Of a DNA stretch of 64,000 nucleotides, positions 24,082 through 32,698 are shown piece after piece. Within the stretch, counting starts at the first letter, position 1. Each line of letters begins with the position of its first letter. The stretch spans positions 186,001 to 250,000 of the forward strand of contig CAWFXC010000004.1 of the NCBI GenBank assembly GCA_963819735.1. Reading direction: 5' to 3'. The translations under genes were made by a program, and so were the position numbers. This DNA comes from CAWFXC01 sp963819735. GTDB lineage: Bacteria > Actinomycetota > Acidimicrobiia > IMCC26256 > DASPTH01. The notes below the pieces were generated by a model, which ran no database searches, was not told the origin of the DNA, and saw nothing but the letters and a program-made list of their open reading frames with translations.

Positions 24082-25063
24082 CTAGTGGAGCGAGCCACCG
24101 CCGTCGCGGCGGTACCGTTCCTGGCGCCCCATGACCCACTCCCCGGCGACGACCGGTTCGTAGATGCGTACGCCGTCGGGCGTGCCCTCGACCGGCGAGG
24201 TCTCCACCAGGAGATCCAAGCGCGGGTGGTGGAAGTACACCAGCGAGAGCCGGCGCGCCGCGTCGCCCGCGCCGGCCGGCGGATTCACGACCCGGTGCGG
24301 CGTGGCGCGCAGCCGGCCGCCGCTCCACCGTTCGAGGAGGTCACCGACCTGCACCAGCAGCGCGCCCGGGGGCACCGTGACCGGCTGCCAACCAAGGGCG
24401 TCGAACGCGACCTCGAGCCCGCCGGGCGCGTCGTCGGAGTGCAGCACCGTCACGCCACCATGGTCGGTGTGCGGCGCCACCCGCACCCGCCCCGGCTCCG
24501 GTGGTTCGAGTTGGGCGGGGTAGTGGTTGGCGACCAGGTTGGAGAACTGGCCCTCGCACCAGGCGGGCAGGGTCGGGGGGTCGGTGTCGCGGTCGAGGTC
24601 GAGCGCGGCGGCCAGGCGGGTGAGCAGCCGGCAGGTGAGCGCGAACATCGCTTCGTGGTAGCGCTCCCACAACGGCCGGAGACCTGAGGGTCGGCTCGGC
24701 CACCGGTTCCCGGGGTTGTCGGGCCCGCCGGCCGACGGGCAGAGGTTCTCCTCCAACCGCTCGAGCAATTCTGTCGGTTGCGCATCGCCCCCATAGAGCG
24801 CACTGCCTTCGTGCACCGGCTGCCAACCCCGCCACAGGCCGACGCCGCCGAATTCCACCTCCGCCTTGGCTGCTCGCGGCAGGTCGAAGAACGCGAACGA
24901 CTCCGCCCGCATCTCGCCGATGAGCGTCGTCGTCGACGCCGTGCCCGACGACCGTCGCGTAGCCACGGTTCGCGAGCGAGTCGAGGAGCACGGTGGCGCC
25001 GGCAGCATCCTCACGGGTGAGGTCGCACACGGCCGCGCCGGGTGCGCCGCGGGCCGCGGTCAC
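24082..25063 (-). pseudogene. 2-oxoglutarate/Fe(II)-dependent oxygenase (IPNS-like), one-base frameshift
   Basis: About 326 residues when mended. The N-part VCDLTREDAAGATVLLDSLANRGYATVVGHGVD is in one frame. The rest continues in another: MRAESFAFFDLPRAAKAE, then the iron motif HTDHGGVTVLHSD, later ATPHRVVNPP with the distal His, and RLSLVYFHHP with the 2OG-binding Arg/Ser. The break is near 24924-24930. Removing one base gives HGVDDELIGEMRAES, the family consensus. Length is 3n+1. A GTG at 25063 overlaps the upstream stop by 4 nt like every other junction of this operon. The reaction would be hydroxylation or demethylation of a small molecule. Likely an assembly indel. Confidence 0.75.
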
Positions 25064-27396
25064 CCTCCGACCTTCGCGAAGGCGACGGGGTCGGCGCGCC
25101 AGCCCCCGGCGCGCACGATGCGGCGCAGATGGTGGGCGTGGAGGCGGGTCGACGTGATGCGGACACCGAGGGGCGAGAGCGCGTCGTCGACCGCGCCCGC
25201 GAGCACCGCGGGCGCGGCGACGATCGCCGCTTCGCCCACGCCGCGGAAGCCGCCGGTCACTCCCGACGGTGTCTCGCGGTGCACGATGCGCAGCGCGGCG
25301 ACGTCGGCCGCGCCCGGGATCGTGTAGTCGACGAGGGTCGCGCAGAGCGGCTGGCCGTCGTCGGTGTAGCGCACCTCTTCGTGCAGCACATTCCCGAGCC
25401 CCTGCGCGAACCCGCCCTGATGTTGGCCTTCGACGACCATCGGATTGATCACGACTCCGCAGTCCGACAGGAGCACCGCGTCGAGCACGGTGACGGTACC
25501 GGTCGTGGGATCGACTTCCACCGCCACCGCGGTCATGTGCGCGCCGAACGTCTCGTCGAAGTTCAGGTGCCCGCGTTCGTCGGGTACCGGGATGGTGCGC
25601 CCCGGTGTGTACACGACCGTGGTCGTGAGGCCGGGCTCCATGCCGGGTGGCAGGCGGTGGGCGTACCACCACGCCTCGGCCGCGATGTCGTCGAACGCCG
25701 GCGTACCGCCCATCTGGGCGGCGATGGCGTCCATCTTCTCGCGGAGCTGTCCCGCGGCGGTGGTGACGCCACCGCCCGCCATCACCGCGGTGCGGCTCCC
25801 CCACGAACCCATGCCGTACGGCAGCATCGCGGTGTCGCCTTCCGACACGGTGACGCGCGCGGCGGTGGTCCGGAGCACCGACGCCGCCACCTGGGCGAGT
25901 GCGGTCTCGTGGCCCTGCCCCTGCGACTTCGTGCCGACGGCCACCGTGACGCTGCCGTCGGGCAGCACCGACACGGCGCTCGTCTCCCAGGAGCCGAAGC
26001 GGCCCGCCACGCCGTACTGGGTCGGCGCGGTTCCCTGCACGACGGCCGAGAGCCCGATGCCCACGTAGCGACCCTCCGCGCGCGCCTCGGCCTGCCGGGC
26101 GCGCCACTCGTCGTAGCCGAACTCCACGAGCAGCGCGTCGAGGTGCGGCGCGAGCGGCCCGGTGTCGATGCGGGCGCCGCCGTGCGCGATGTAGGGCCGG
26201 GGCGAGTCGGGCAACAGGTTGCGGCGGCGGACGACCGCGGGGTCGAGGCCGAGGTCGCGCGCCACGAGATCCATCACCCGCTCGACGGTGAGGTGGGCCT
26301 GCGGCTGGCCGAAGCCGCGGTACGCGCCGACCGGGCACGTGGTGGTGGCGACGCACGACAACGACCACCCGTGCTCGGGGATCGCGTAGCCACCGCACAG
26401 GGTGCCGACGGTCACCAACGACGGCCCGATGCCCGAGAAGTAGAGGACGGGGTTGCCGACGTCGCTGATGACGCGCACGTCGAACGCCAGCACCCGACCG
26501 TCGTCGTCGTAGCCGACGGTCACATCGTGGACCTGGGGCCGCGAGTGCACCGACGCGGTGAGCGCCTCGCTACGGTCCTCGCTCCAGCGCACCGCATGCC
26601 TGGTGATGCGGGCGATCAGCGCGACCAGGCACTCCTCGCGCAGGAAGTGTTGCTTGTTGCCGAACCCGCCGCCGGTGTCGGGTGCGATCACCCGCACCTC
26701 GGACTCCGCCAAGCCGCACACTTCCGCGACGACGGTGCGCAACTGATGCGGTTGCTGGGTCGACGCCAGCATGGTGAGCGCGCCGGTGATGGGATCGACC
26801 GTGGCCTGGGCCCCGTGCCCTTCGAGGGGCAGACCCATGATCCGATGGCTCTCGAACTGCTCGCGCATCACGTGCGGGGCCCCCGCGAGCGCGGTGGCCA
26901 ACCCGGGGCTCGCCGCCTCCATGTGCAGGAACTCGTTGGTCCCCCACTCCGGGTAGAGCAGCGGCGCGTCGGGCGCGAGGGCGGCGACCGGATCGACCAC
27001 CGCGGGCAGGGGCGCGAGATCGAGCTCGACGAGATCGATCGCGTCCTCGGCGACGGCGCGGCTCGTCGCCACCGCGGCCACGACCGGCTCGCCCACGAAC
27101 CGCACCCGGTCGGTGGCCAACACCCCCCATTCGAGCGAACGAATACCGGGGAGCTCGAGCAGGTGACCCATCGACCGGGCGCCCGCGGCCGCGAGATCCG
27201 CCTGGGTGTACACGCCGATCAGGCCCGGGAGTGCGACGGCCCGGGTGCAGTCGATGGCCCGCACCTCGGCGTGGGCGGCGGGGCTGCGCAGGATCGCGAT
27301 GTGGGCGAGTCCGGGTACGTCGTGGTCGGCCAGGTAGTGGCCGTGACCGGTGAGGAAGCGCGGGTCTTCGCGGCGCAGCGCGCGTTCGCCGATCAT
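25060..27396 (-). CDS. Xanthine dehydrogenase family, molybdopterin-binding (large) subunit
   Basis: A 778-residue Mo-hydroxylase catalytic subunit. IGERALRREDPRFLTG is the usual start. DTGGGFGNK and GAYRGFGQPQAHLTVERVMDLVA surround the Mo-pterin; the RGFG segment resembles true purine/heterocycle hydroxylases rather than the AYRCSFR of CO dehydrogenase. GTKSQGQGHETALAQVAA binds the cofactor, and GVGEAAIVAAPA has the catalytic Glu. It hydroxylates a heterocycle or aldehyde carbon using water. The ATG overlaps the FAD-subunit stop by 4 nt. No [2Fe-2S] small-subunit gene is found in the operon. Confidence 0.92.
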   Translation of the reverse strand: MIGERALRREDPRFLTGHGHYLADHDVPGLAHIAILRSPAAHAEVRAIDCTRAVALPGLIGVYTQADLAAAGARSMGHLLELPGIRSLEWGVLATDRVRFVGEPVVAAVATSRAVAEDAIDLVELDLAPLPAVVDPVAALAPDAPLLYPEWGTNEFLHMEAASPGLATALAGAPHVMREQFESHRIMGLPLEGHGAQATVDPITGALTMLASTQQPHQLRTVVAEVCGLAESEVRVIAPDTGGGFGNKQHFLREECLVALIARITRHAVRWSEDRSEALTASVHSRPQVHDVTVGYDDDGRVLAFDVRVISDVGNPVLYFSGIGPSLVTVGTLCGGYAIPEHGWSLSCVATTTCPVGAYRGFGQPQAHLTVERVMDLVARDLGLDPAVVRRRNLLPDSPRPYIAHGGARIDTGPLAPHLDALLVEFGYDEWRARQAEARAEGRYVGIGLSAVVQGTAPTQYGVAGRFGSWETSAVSVLPDGSVTVAVGTKSQGQGHETALAQVAASVLRTTAARVTVSEGDTAMLPYGMGSWGSRTAVMAGGGVTTAAGQLREKMDAIAAQMGGTPAFDDIAAEAWWYAHRLPPGMEPGLTTTVVYTPGRTIPVPDERGHLNFDETFGAHMTAVAVEVDPTTGTVTVLDAVLLSDCGVVINPMVVEGQHQGGFAQGLGNVLHEEVRYTDDGQPLCATLVDYTIPGAADVAALRIVHRETPSGVTGGFRGVGEAAIVAAPAVLAGAVDDALSPLGVRITSTRLHAHHLRRIVRAGGWRADPVAFAKVGG

Positions 27397-28319
27397 GCGG
27401 CCGCCTCGGCATCGGCCCCGGCATCTGATTGGCCGGCGCGCGCGTGCGCCCGGCCGAATGCGACGCGGACGGCCCGCGCCGCGAGCAACCCCGCGAGCTC
27501 GGCCCGGTCGTCGTCACCGGCGCAGTCGCGCTCGACGCGACGCGCGACCGCACGGAGGAGCGAGTCGACGGGCGCGTCGCTCCCGACGACGCCGGCCCCG
27601 GTGAGCGACGGCCGCAGATCGAGCGGGACCGCGCCGACACCGGCGGCGGCGGCTCCGAGCCCGGTGCACGTACCGCGCGCATCGACGTCGAGCACGAGCG
27701 CGATGCCCGCGACCGCGAAGTCGGCCGCACGCGGGGCCCACTCGCAGAAGGCCGAGCCGCGGCCGTTCTCGGCCGCCGGGATGCGCACCTCGGTGATCAG
27801 GTCGTCGTCGGCCAGCGCGGTCACGAAGAACCCCTCGAACAGATCGGTGGCCCGGATGTCGCGCCGGCCTGCACTCCCGTGGACCACCACGGTGCCGTCG
27901 AGCGCGAGCAGCGCGGCGGGGAGCTCGGCGGCCGGGTCGGCGTGCGCCAGGCTGCCGCCCAGCGTGCCGCGGTTGCGGATGGCGGCGTCACCGATGTGCG
28001 CGGCCGCCAGCGCCAACAGCCCGGCGTGCTCGCCGACGACAGGATCGCGCTCGAGCGTGCGGTGCCGAACCCGGGCACCGAGGGTGAGCGCGGCCGAATC
28101 GTCGCCTGAAGCACCGGTCCTCGGGTCGGGTGCGGTCACGTGCTCGAGGCCGAGGCCCCGCACGTCGACCAGGACCGACGGGCGGGCGAGGCGGAGCGCG
28201 AGCAGCGGCACCAGGCTCTGCCCTCCCGCGATCACCTTGGCGTCGGGATCGGCGGCCAACACCTCGACGACCGCTTCCACCGAATCCGGGCTCACGAACT
28301 CGAAGGGCGCGGGCTTCAC
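27393..28319 (-). CDS. FAD-binding subunit of xanthine-dehydrogenase-type hydroxylase
   Basis: A 308-residue CoxM/XdhB-like subunit. KVIAGGQSLVPLLALRLARP is the FAD-pyrophosphate loop and AIRNRGTLGGSLAHADPAAELPAALLAL the second FAD motif, both canonical. It passes electrons from the Fe-S centres to NAD+ or another acceptor. GTG at 28319 is chosen because it gives a GTGA 4-nt overlap with the upstream amidohydrolase stop, matching the coupling seen throughout the operon. The C-terminus ends Ala/Asp-rich. Confidence 0.92.
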   Translation of the reverse strand: MKPAPFEFVSPDSVEAVVEVLAADPDAKVIAGGQSLVPLLALRLARPSVLVDVRGLGLEHVTAPDPRTGASGDDSAALTLGARVRHRTLERDPVVGEHAGLLALAAAHIGDAAIRNRGTLGGSLAHADPAAELPAALLALDGTVVVHGSAGRRDIRATDLFEGFFVTALADDDLITEVRIPAAENGRGSAFCEWAPRAADFAVAGIALVLDVDARGTCTGLGAAAAGVGAVPLDLRPSLTGAGVVGSDAPVDSLLRAVARRVERDCAGDDDRAELAGLLAARAVRVAFGRAHARAGQSDAGADAEAAA

Positions 28320-29485
28320 GCGGCGTCGGCCTCGATCCACGCGCCGGCGCGCAGGCAGCCCACCGGTACGAGCCGCCGACCGACGTCGAGCACCTCGAAG
28401 CCGTCCGACAGCGACGCGTTGCCCTCCTCGATCCGCAGCACCGACACGTCAGCCGGTCGGCCGGGGACCAGCGCGCCGAGCTCGTCGGATCGTCCGATCA
28501 CCGCCGCGGGCGCGACCGTGGTCATGCTCACGACGTCGGCGAGTGGCACCCCGAGCGCCCAGATCTTCGACATCGTCTGCGCGAGCGAGACGACCGGCTC
28601 GTCGACGTTGAACACGTTGAGGTCGGTGGAGATCGTGGTCGGCAGGTAGCCCTGCTCGAACAGCCGCCGGGCGGTGGCGAAACGGAAGTCGGTACCGGAG
28701 TGCCCGACGTCGAGCCGCACGCCGCGGTCGATCGCGTCCTTGAACTCGGCGGAGACACTGCCGGAGTCGTCGAGGACCCCCGACGCGCCGCGGAACGCGT
28801 GGGTGATCACGTCGCCGGGGCGCAGCGCGCGGAGCAGCGCCGAGGTGGGGATCGTCGGCGTGTGCGGGAACCGGCCGAGGTGCACCATCACGGGACGCGG
28901 TCCGGCGACGCGCTGGGCCGCGTCGAGGAACGGCGACACGCCGGGGTCGGTGGTCGAGCAGGCTCGCACCTTCATGCCGATCACCACGTCGTCGTTCGCT
29001 GCCACCGTCGCCGCGGCGGCGGCTTCGTCGAGGTTGCGCTCGTCGTTGGCGATCTCGAGCTTGTGGCAGATGAAGTCCTTCGTGGCGAAGTAGATCTGGC
29101 ACGGGTCGAGGAACGCCAACACCCGCGTGCGGATGGCCGGATCGTCGATCCACTTGCGGGCCAGGCCGAAGGTGGCCGACCCGCTCGTCCCCGCGTCGAC
29201 CACGGTCGGCACGCCCTGCCGCACGCCGACCCGATCCGGATGCAGGCAGAAGTCGCCGAGGCCCGGGTACACGTGCACGTGCAGGTCGATGAGCCCGGGC
29301 ACGACGAGCATCCCGGTGCAGTCCAGGACCTCCGCGACGTCGGTGACGGTAGGCAGGTCGCGACCGATGGCGACGATGTGGCCGTCGTCGACCAACACGT
29401 CGGCGGGCTCGTCGCGCCCGGTCGCGGGGTCGAGGACGTGCCCACCGGAGAGCAGCACCTGCATCGTCGCTCCGTTCTCGTTCAT
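28316..29485 (-). CDS. Amidohydrolase/deacetylase family metallohydrolase (dihydroorotase-like)
   Basis: A 389-residue amidohydrolase. VVPGLIDLHVHVYPG carries the H-x-H, VVIGMKVRAC the candidate carboxylated Lys, VMVHLGRFPHTPT and ITHAFRG the two further metal His, and DVGHSGTDF with ISTDLNVFN the final Asp. This is the dihydroorotase-like branch that opens cyclic amides or removes acyl groups from amino acids. In this operon, ring opening after hydroxylation is a plausible role (inference). The ATG at 29485 overlaps the Rieske stop by 4 nt. Confidence 0.88.
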   Translation of the reverse strand: MNENGATMQVLLSGGHVLDPATGRDEPADVLVDDGHIVAIGRDLPTVTDVAEVLDCTGMLVVPGLIDLHVHVYPGLGDFCLHPDRVGVRQGVPTVVDAGTSGSATFGLARKWIDDPAIRTRVLAFLDPCQIYFATKDFICHKLEIANDERNLDEAAAAATVAANDDVVIGMKVRACSTTDPGVSPFLDAAQRVAGPRPVMVHLGRFPHTPTIPTSALLRALRPGDVITHAFRGASGVLDDSGSVSAEFKDAIDRGVRLDVGHSGTDFRFATARRLFEQGYLPTTISTDLNVFNVDEPVVSLAQTMSKIWALGVPLADVVSMTTVAPAAVIGRSDELGALVPGRPADVSVLRIEEGNASLSDGFEVLDVGRRLVPVGCLRAGAWIEADAA

Positions 29486-30555
29486 ACCGTCGACGCGGCG
29501 CGTCGACTCGGTTCGCGTGCCCCCTCCGACGCCAGCACCGCGGCGACGGCGGCGGCGGGATCGGGTCGCGCAGCAGCGTCGGCCAACTCGCGCAACCAGC
29601 GGCGGTACTCGATCGACACCCGATCGGTGCGCACCGAGAGCTCCGACGCGTCGAGCGGCAATTCGGGCGGGTCCTGGTTGCACACGACGGGTTCGTCCTC
29701 GGCGAGGACGAGGTCCTGGAACGCGAGGTGCTCAGCGTCGTCACCCGCGAGGTCGTCGTCGCGCGACACCGACCAGTAGGTGCGGCAGTGTCCACTGTCG
29801 ACCGGCGACGCGGTCATCCACAACCGGCGGGTCGCGCCGGTCGCGAGCGTGAACTCGATGTCGACGGTGAGCGGGACCGGCATCCGGTAGCGGGAGAAGC
29901 CGTAGAGCGCGGTGTCGGCTGCATCGAGCTCCGGCGGTTCGTACTCGAAGCGCAACTCCCCCGCCTCGCGCCGGACGACGGGCACCGGCGGAACCGGCTC
30001 GCGGCGCACGCCCAGCGTGCCGTCGTGCACCCAGGGGAAGTGCGCGAGGTCGACGAAGTTCTCGACCCGACGGGCCGCCGAGGTGGGCCACGTGTACGGA
30101 CGGCCCCCGAGCACCTTCAGGGTGGGGTCGACCCACGCCGGATGGTCCGGGATCCTGGTGGACACGCCGGCATCGAGACGCACCCAGACCAGCCCGTACG
30201 CGACCTCAGCCTCGGCGGCTCCGACCGCCGCCCGCTCGGGGATCACGCTGCGGTCGGGCCCGAGCGACGGGATCTCGACGCACCGACCGTCGCACGCGAA
30301 GCGCCAGCCGTGGTACGCGCAGCGGAGCGCCCCCTCTTCCACCCAGCCCACCGAGAGCCGGGTCGAGCGGTGCGGGCACCGGTCGGCGACCGCCATGAGA
30401 CTCGGCGCGCCCGGGGCACCGACGTCGGCGACGGCCAAGCGCGTGCCGAGCAACTCGACCGCGAGCGGATGGGGCGCCGCCCCGGCCAGCTCGTCGAGCG
30501 AGCAGACCGGGTGCCAGAAGTACCGCAGCGCGGCGCCGAGGTCGGGAACGCCCAT
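29482..30555 (-). CDS. Rieske non-haem iron oxygenase (aromatic/N- or O-demethylase type)
   Basis: A 357-residue oxygenase. The Rieske [2Fe-2S] ligands are in ADRCPHRSTRLSVG and GALRCAYHGWRF (Cys60, His62, Cys79, His82), and the mononuclear iron site is ENFVDLAHFPWVHDGTLG (Asp and two His). Architecture and length fit the PaO/DdmC/NdmA-like group that demethylates O- or N-methyl groups or hydroxylates chlorins and aromatics. A reductase partner is not encoded here. First gene of the five-gene operon; ATG at 30555 with GAGCCT 6 nt upstream and the shared TTGACA element beyond. Confidence 0.9.
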   Translation of the reverse strand: MGVPDLGAALRYFWHPVCSLDELAGAAPHPLAVELLGTRLAVADVGAPGAPSLMAVADRCPHRSTRLSVGWVEEGALRCAYHGWRFACDGRCVEIPSLGPDRSVIPERAAVGAAEAEVAYGLVWVRLDAGVSTRIPDHPAWVDPTLKVLGGRPYTWPTSAARRVENFVDLAHFPWVHDGTLGVRREPVPPVPVVRREAGELRFEYEPPELDAADTALYGFSRYRMPVPLTVDIEFTLATGATRRLWMTASPVDSGHCRTYWSVSRDDDLAGDDAEHLAFQDLVLAEDEPVVCNQDPPELPLDASELSVRTDRVSIEYRRWLRELADAAARPDPAAAVAAVLASEGAREPSRRAASTV

Positions 30556-30561
30556 CGGCCC

Positions 30562-30592
30562 AGGCTCGGTGATGATTCAACATTCTGTCAAC
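30562..30592 (-). promoter_or_regulatory. Shared regulon promoter, copy 2 (Rieske operon side)
   Basis: On the minus strand GTTGACAGAATGTTGAA (30592-30576) contains TTGACA. After an 18-nt spacer comes GAGCCT (30567-30562), then 6 nt to the ATG at 30555. Sixteen of 17 bases match the copy upstream of the amidohydrolase at 22725, at a start-codon distance that differs by only 1 nt. Confidence 0.6.
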
Positions 30593-30729
30593 GCGACCCG
30601 GTTGCCATCGCGTGAAATCAGCCCCGTGAAAGAAGCGCGCAGGCGATTCGCCCTTCCTCCACCCGTCGGCCAGGATGCGCCACCGGCGACATCCCGATCG
30701 AACCGACCGGCGAGCACGGAGGAGAATGC

Positions 30730-31482
30730 ATGCGACTCGAGGGCAAAGTGGCCTTCATCAGTGGATCCACGCGTGGGATCGGCCGCACGACGGCGGAGCT
30801 GTTCGCCGCCGAGGGGGCCAAGGTCGTGGTGACCGGGCGCTCCGTCGACAAGGGCGAGAATACCGCGGCGCGCATCCGCGACGCCGGCGGCGACGCCACC
30901 TTCGTCACCCTCGACGTGAGTGACGAAGGCAGCGTCCGCGCCGCCATCGATGCCACGGTGGAGCGCTACGGCAAGCTCACGACGCTGGTGAACAACGCGG
31001 CCGCTACCGACCTCGTGAACGTGGGCATGAAGCCACTGACCGAGCACTCGACCGAGGAGTGGGACGCGATCATCCGCACAACCCTCACCGGGAACGTGTT
31101 CTGGGCGTGCAAGTACGGCATCCCCCACCTCGTCGCGGCCGGGGGCGGGTCGATCATCAACGTCTCCTCGGGCGGCGCGGTCTTCGGTTCGCCCGGGATC
31201 TCGGCCTACAGCGCGGCCAAGGGCGGCATGAACGCGGTGACCCGCACGATCGCGGTCGAGTACGCGGCCGACAACATCCGCTGCAACGTGATCGTCGTCG
31301 GCCGCGTGGTGTCGCACCCGAAGGACCGCGGCCCCAACGTGCCCGGCGCGCTCACCCGCGTCGGTCAACCGAGCGACATCGCCTACGCCGCCATGTGGCT
31401 CGCGGCCGACGAGTCGGAATTCATCACGGGCTCCACAATCACCGCCGACGGCGGGATGTCGATCAACCCCGGCCACGACTGA
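30730..31482 (+). CDS. SDR family oxidoreductase
   Basis: A 250-residue short-chain dehydrogenase. GKVAFISGSTRGIGRTTAELF is the cofactor site (SGSTRGIG), LVNNAA, INVSSGG and YSAAKGGMNAVTRTIA provide the Asn, Ser and Tyr/Lys, and FITGSTITADGGMS is the C-terminal family end. It has a strong ribosome site GGAGGAG (30718-30724). It is divergent from the Rieske operon, with a 174-nt shared region, so co-regulation with that pathway is possible. Substrate unknown. Confidence 0.9.
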   Translation: MRLEGKVAFISGSTRGIGRTTAELFAAEGAKVVVTGRSVDKGENTAARIRDAGGDATFVTLDVSDEGSVRAAIDATVERYGKLTTLVNNAAATDLVNVGMKPLTEHSTEEWDAIIRTTLTGNVFWACKYGIPHLVAAGGGSIINVSSGGAVFGSPGISAYSAAKGGMNAVTRTIAVEYAADNIRCNVIVVGRVVSHPKDRGPNVPGALTRVGQPSDIAYAAMWLAADESEFITGSTITADGGMSINPGHD

Positions 31483-31503
31483 CGCCGTTCGGGGCTCAAG
31501 AAA

Positions 31504-32184
31504 TCAGGTGCTGAGTGGCCCGATGCCCTTGGCGATGAGCACCACGCCGAACACGAGGAACAGCACCGCCATCACCGCGGCACTGTGCAGCGTCATCCAC
31601 GACTTCAACTCGTCGAGCTTGGCCTTCGCGCCCGTGCCCCCGAAGAGGTCGTAGAGCACCGCGCCGGCCACCGACACGCTGGCCAGCACCACGAACACCG
31701 CGAGCGCGACGATCGCGTCCTCGGTGGAGAGATCGGGCACCTGGGCGAGGCCGGCGGCCGCACCGAACGTGAGCGCGAGGTTCTTGGGGTTCACGACGCT
31801 CAACAGGATTGCGAGCCCGAAGGCCTTGACCGGTGTGATGCTCTCGATCGCGCCCATCCACTTGGGCATCGGTGCGGGCTCACCGTCCTTCGGCCGCTTG
31901 GCCCAGTTCCGCCGCGCCACCCCGAGCAGCAGGACGCCGAGGCCGATCTTGAGCCACGACACGCTGTCCGACGCGGTCGAGTCGGTCGCGGCATTGGCGG
32001 CGTTGGCCACCGCGTAGATCGCGCCACTCGCGACCGCGACGCCGAGCACCCAGCCCACGAGGAACGCCGGCCCGTTCACGCGTGCCCGCGACGAGAACAG
32101 GATCAGGATGACCCCGATGATCGGGATCGGGCTGATCGCGATGCCGATCGCGAACGGCAGGACCTCGCTGATCCCCTGGCCCAT
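31504..32184 (-). CDS. GAP/Sap (sulfolipid-1-addressing-like) membrane protein
   Basis: A 226-residue integral membrane protein with about six hydrophobic helices. LPFAIGIAISPIPIIGVILILFSSRAR and VNPKNLALTFGAAAGLAQ match the actinobacterial GAP family (Sap-type, LysE-like fold), some members of which help export cell-envelope lipids. The ATG at 32184 places the first helix directly at the N-terminus. GGGGCGGGA upstream may act as ribosome site. Substrate unknown. It is convergent with the SDR, and the USP gene ends 82 nt upstream. Confidence 0.82.
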   Translation of the reverse strand: MGQGISEVLPFAIGIAISPIPIIGVILILFSSRARVNGPAFLVGWVLGVAVASGAIYAVANAANAATDSTASDSVSWLKIGLGVLLLGVARRNWAKRPKDGEPAPMPKWMGAIESITPVKAFGLAILLSVVNPKNLALTFGAAAGLAQVPDLSTEDAIVALAVFVVLASVSVAGAVLYDLFGGTGAKAKLDELKSWMTLHSAAVMAVLFLVFGVVLIAKGIGPLST

Positions 32185-32266
32185 GAACCGTCCCGCCCCT
32201 GTTCGCGATCGTGCGCCCGCGTGTCGGCGCGGGATGGTAAATCCGGCCCCGCCGGCGAGGCGCGCG

Positions 32267-32698
32267 TCAGTCGGCGGGGGGCGCCGGCACCACGACAACC
32301 GGGCGCGTGGAACGGTGCACGATCTGGTACGTGACCGACCCGAGCAGTGAGCCCTTGATCGGTCCGTGCCCGGTGGCGCCCACCACGATGGCCAACGCCT
32401 CGTGCTCCTCGGCCGCCCGGAGCAGCGCCTCCGCGGGTCGGTCGTCGACCAACTCCACCGTCGCGGTCACCGACGCATCCTGCGTGCGCACCGCGGCGAT
32501 GGCCTCGGCACCCATCCGCTCGCCCAGTTCGCGCACCGCCTTGCCGAGGTCGGTGACGTCGCCGCCGATCGGCGCCGGCCGGTAGCCGAAGACGATCACC
32601 AGCTCCCGGTCGAACGCGGCGGCGATGGCAGTCGCGGTGTTGAGCGCGGCGACCGCGCCTTCCTGACCGTCGTACCCGACGAGTACTTCGCCGGCCAT
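32267..32698 (-). CDS. Universal stress protein (UspA family)
   Basis: A 143-residue single-domain USP. EVLVGYDGQEGAVAALNTATAIA opens the fold, and GATGHGPIKGSLLGSVTYQIVHRSTRPVVVVP contains the ATP-binding G-2x-G-9x-G(S/T) motif, so it should bind nucleotide. Its start overlaps the permease stop by 1 nt (TGATG), so it is translationally coupled. USP-permease pairs are common and the USP may regulate the transporter (inference). Confidence 0.9.
   Translation of the reverse strand: MAGEVLVGYDGQEGAVAALNTATAIAAAFDRELVIVFGYRPAPIGGDVTDLGKAVRELGERMGAEAIAAVRTQDASVTATVELVDDRPAEALLRAAEEHEALAIVVGATGHGPIKGSLLGSVTYQIVHRSTRPVVVVPAPPAD

Noticed and set aside
25042..28611. Uninterrupted 1189-codon frame on the plus strand
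   Set aside because: It is antisense to the xanthine-dehydrogenase subunits, which show full family motifs. The predicted protein is Arg/His/Asp-rich with no recognisable domain, a usual artefact of GC-rich coding strands.
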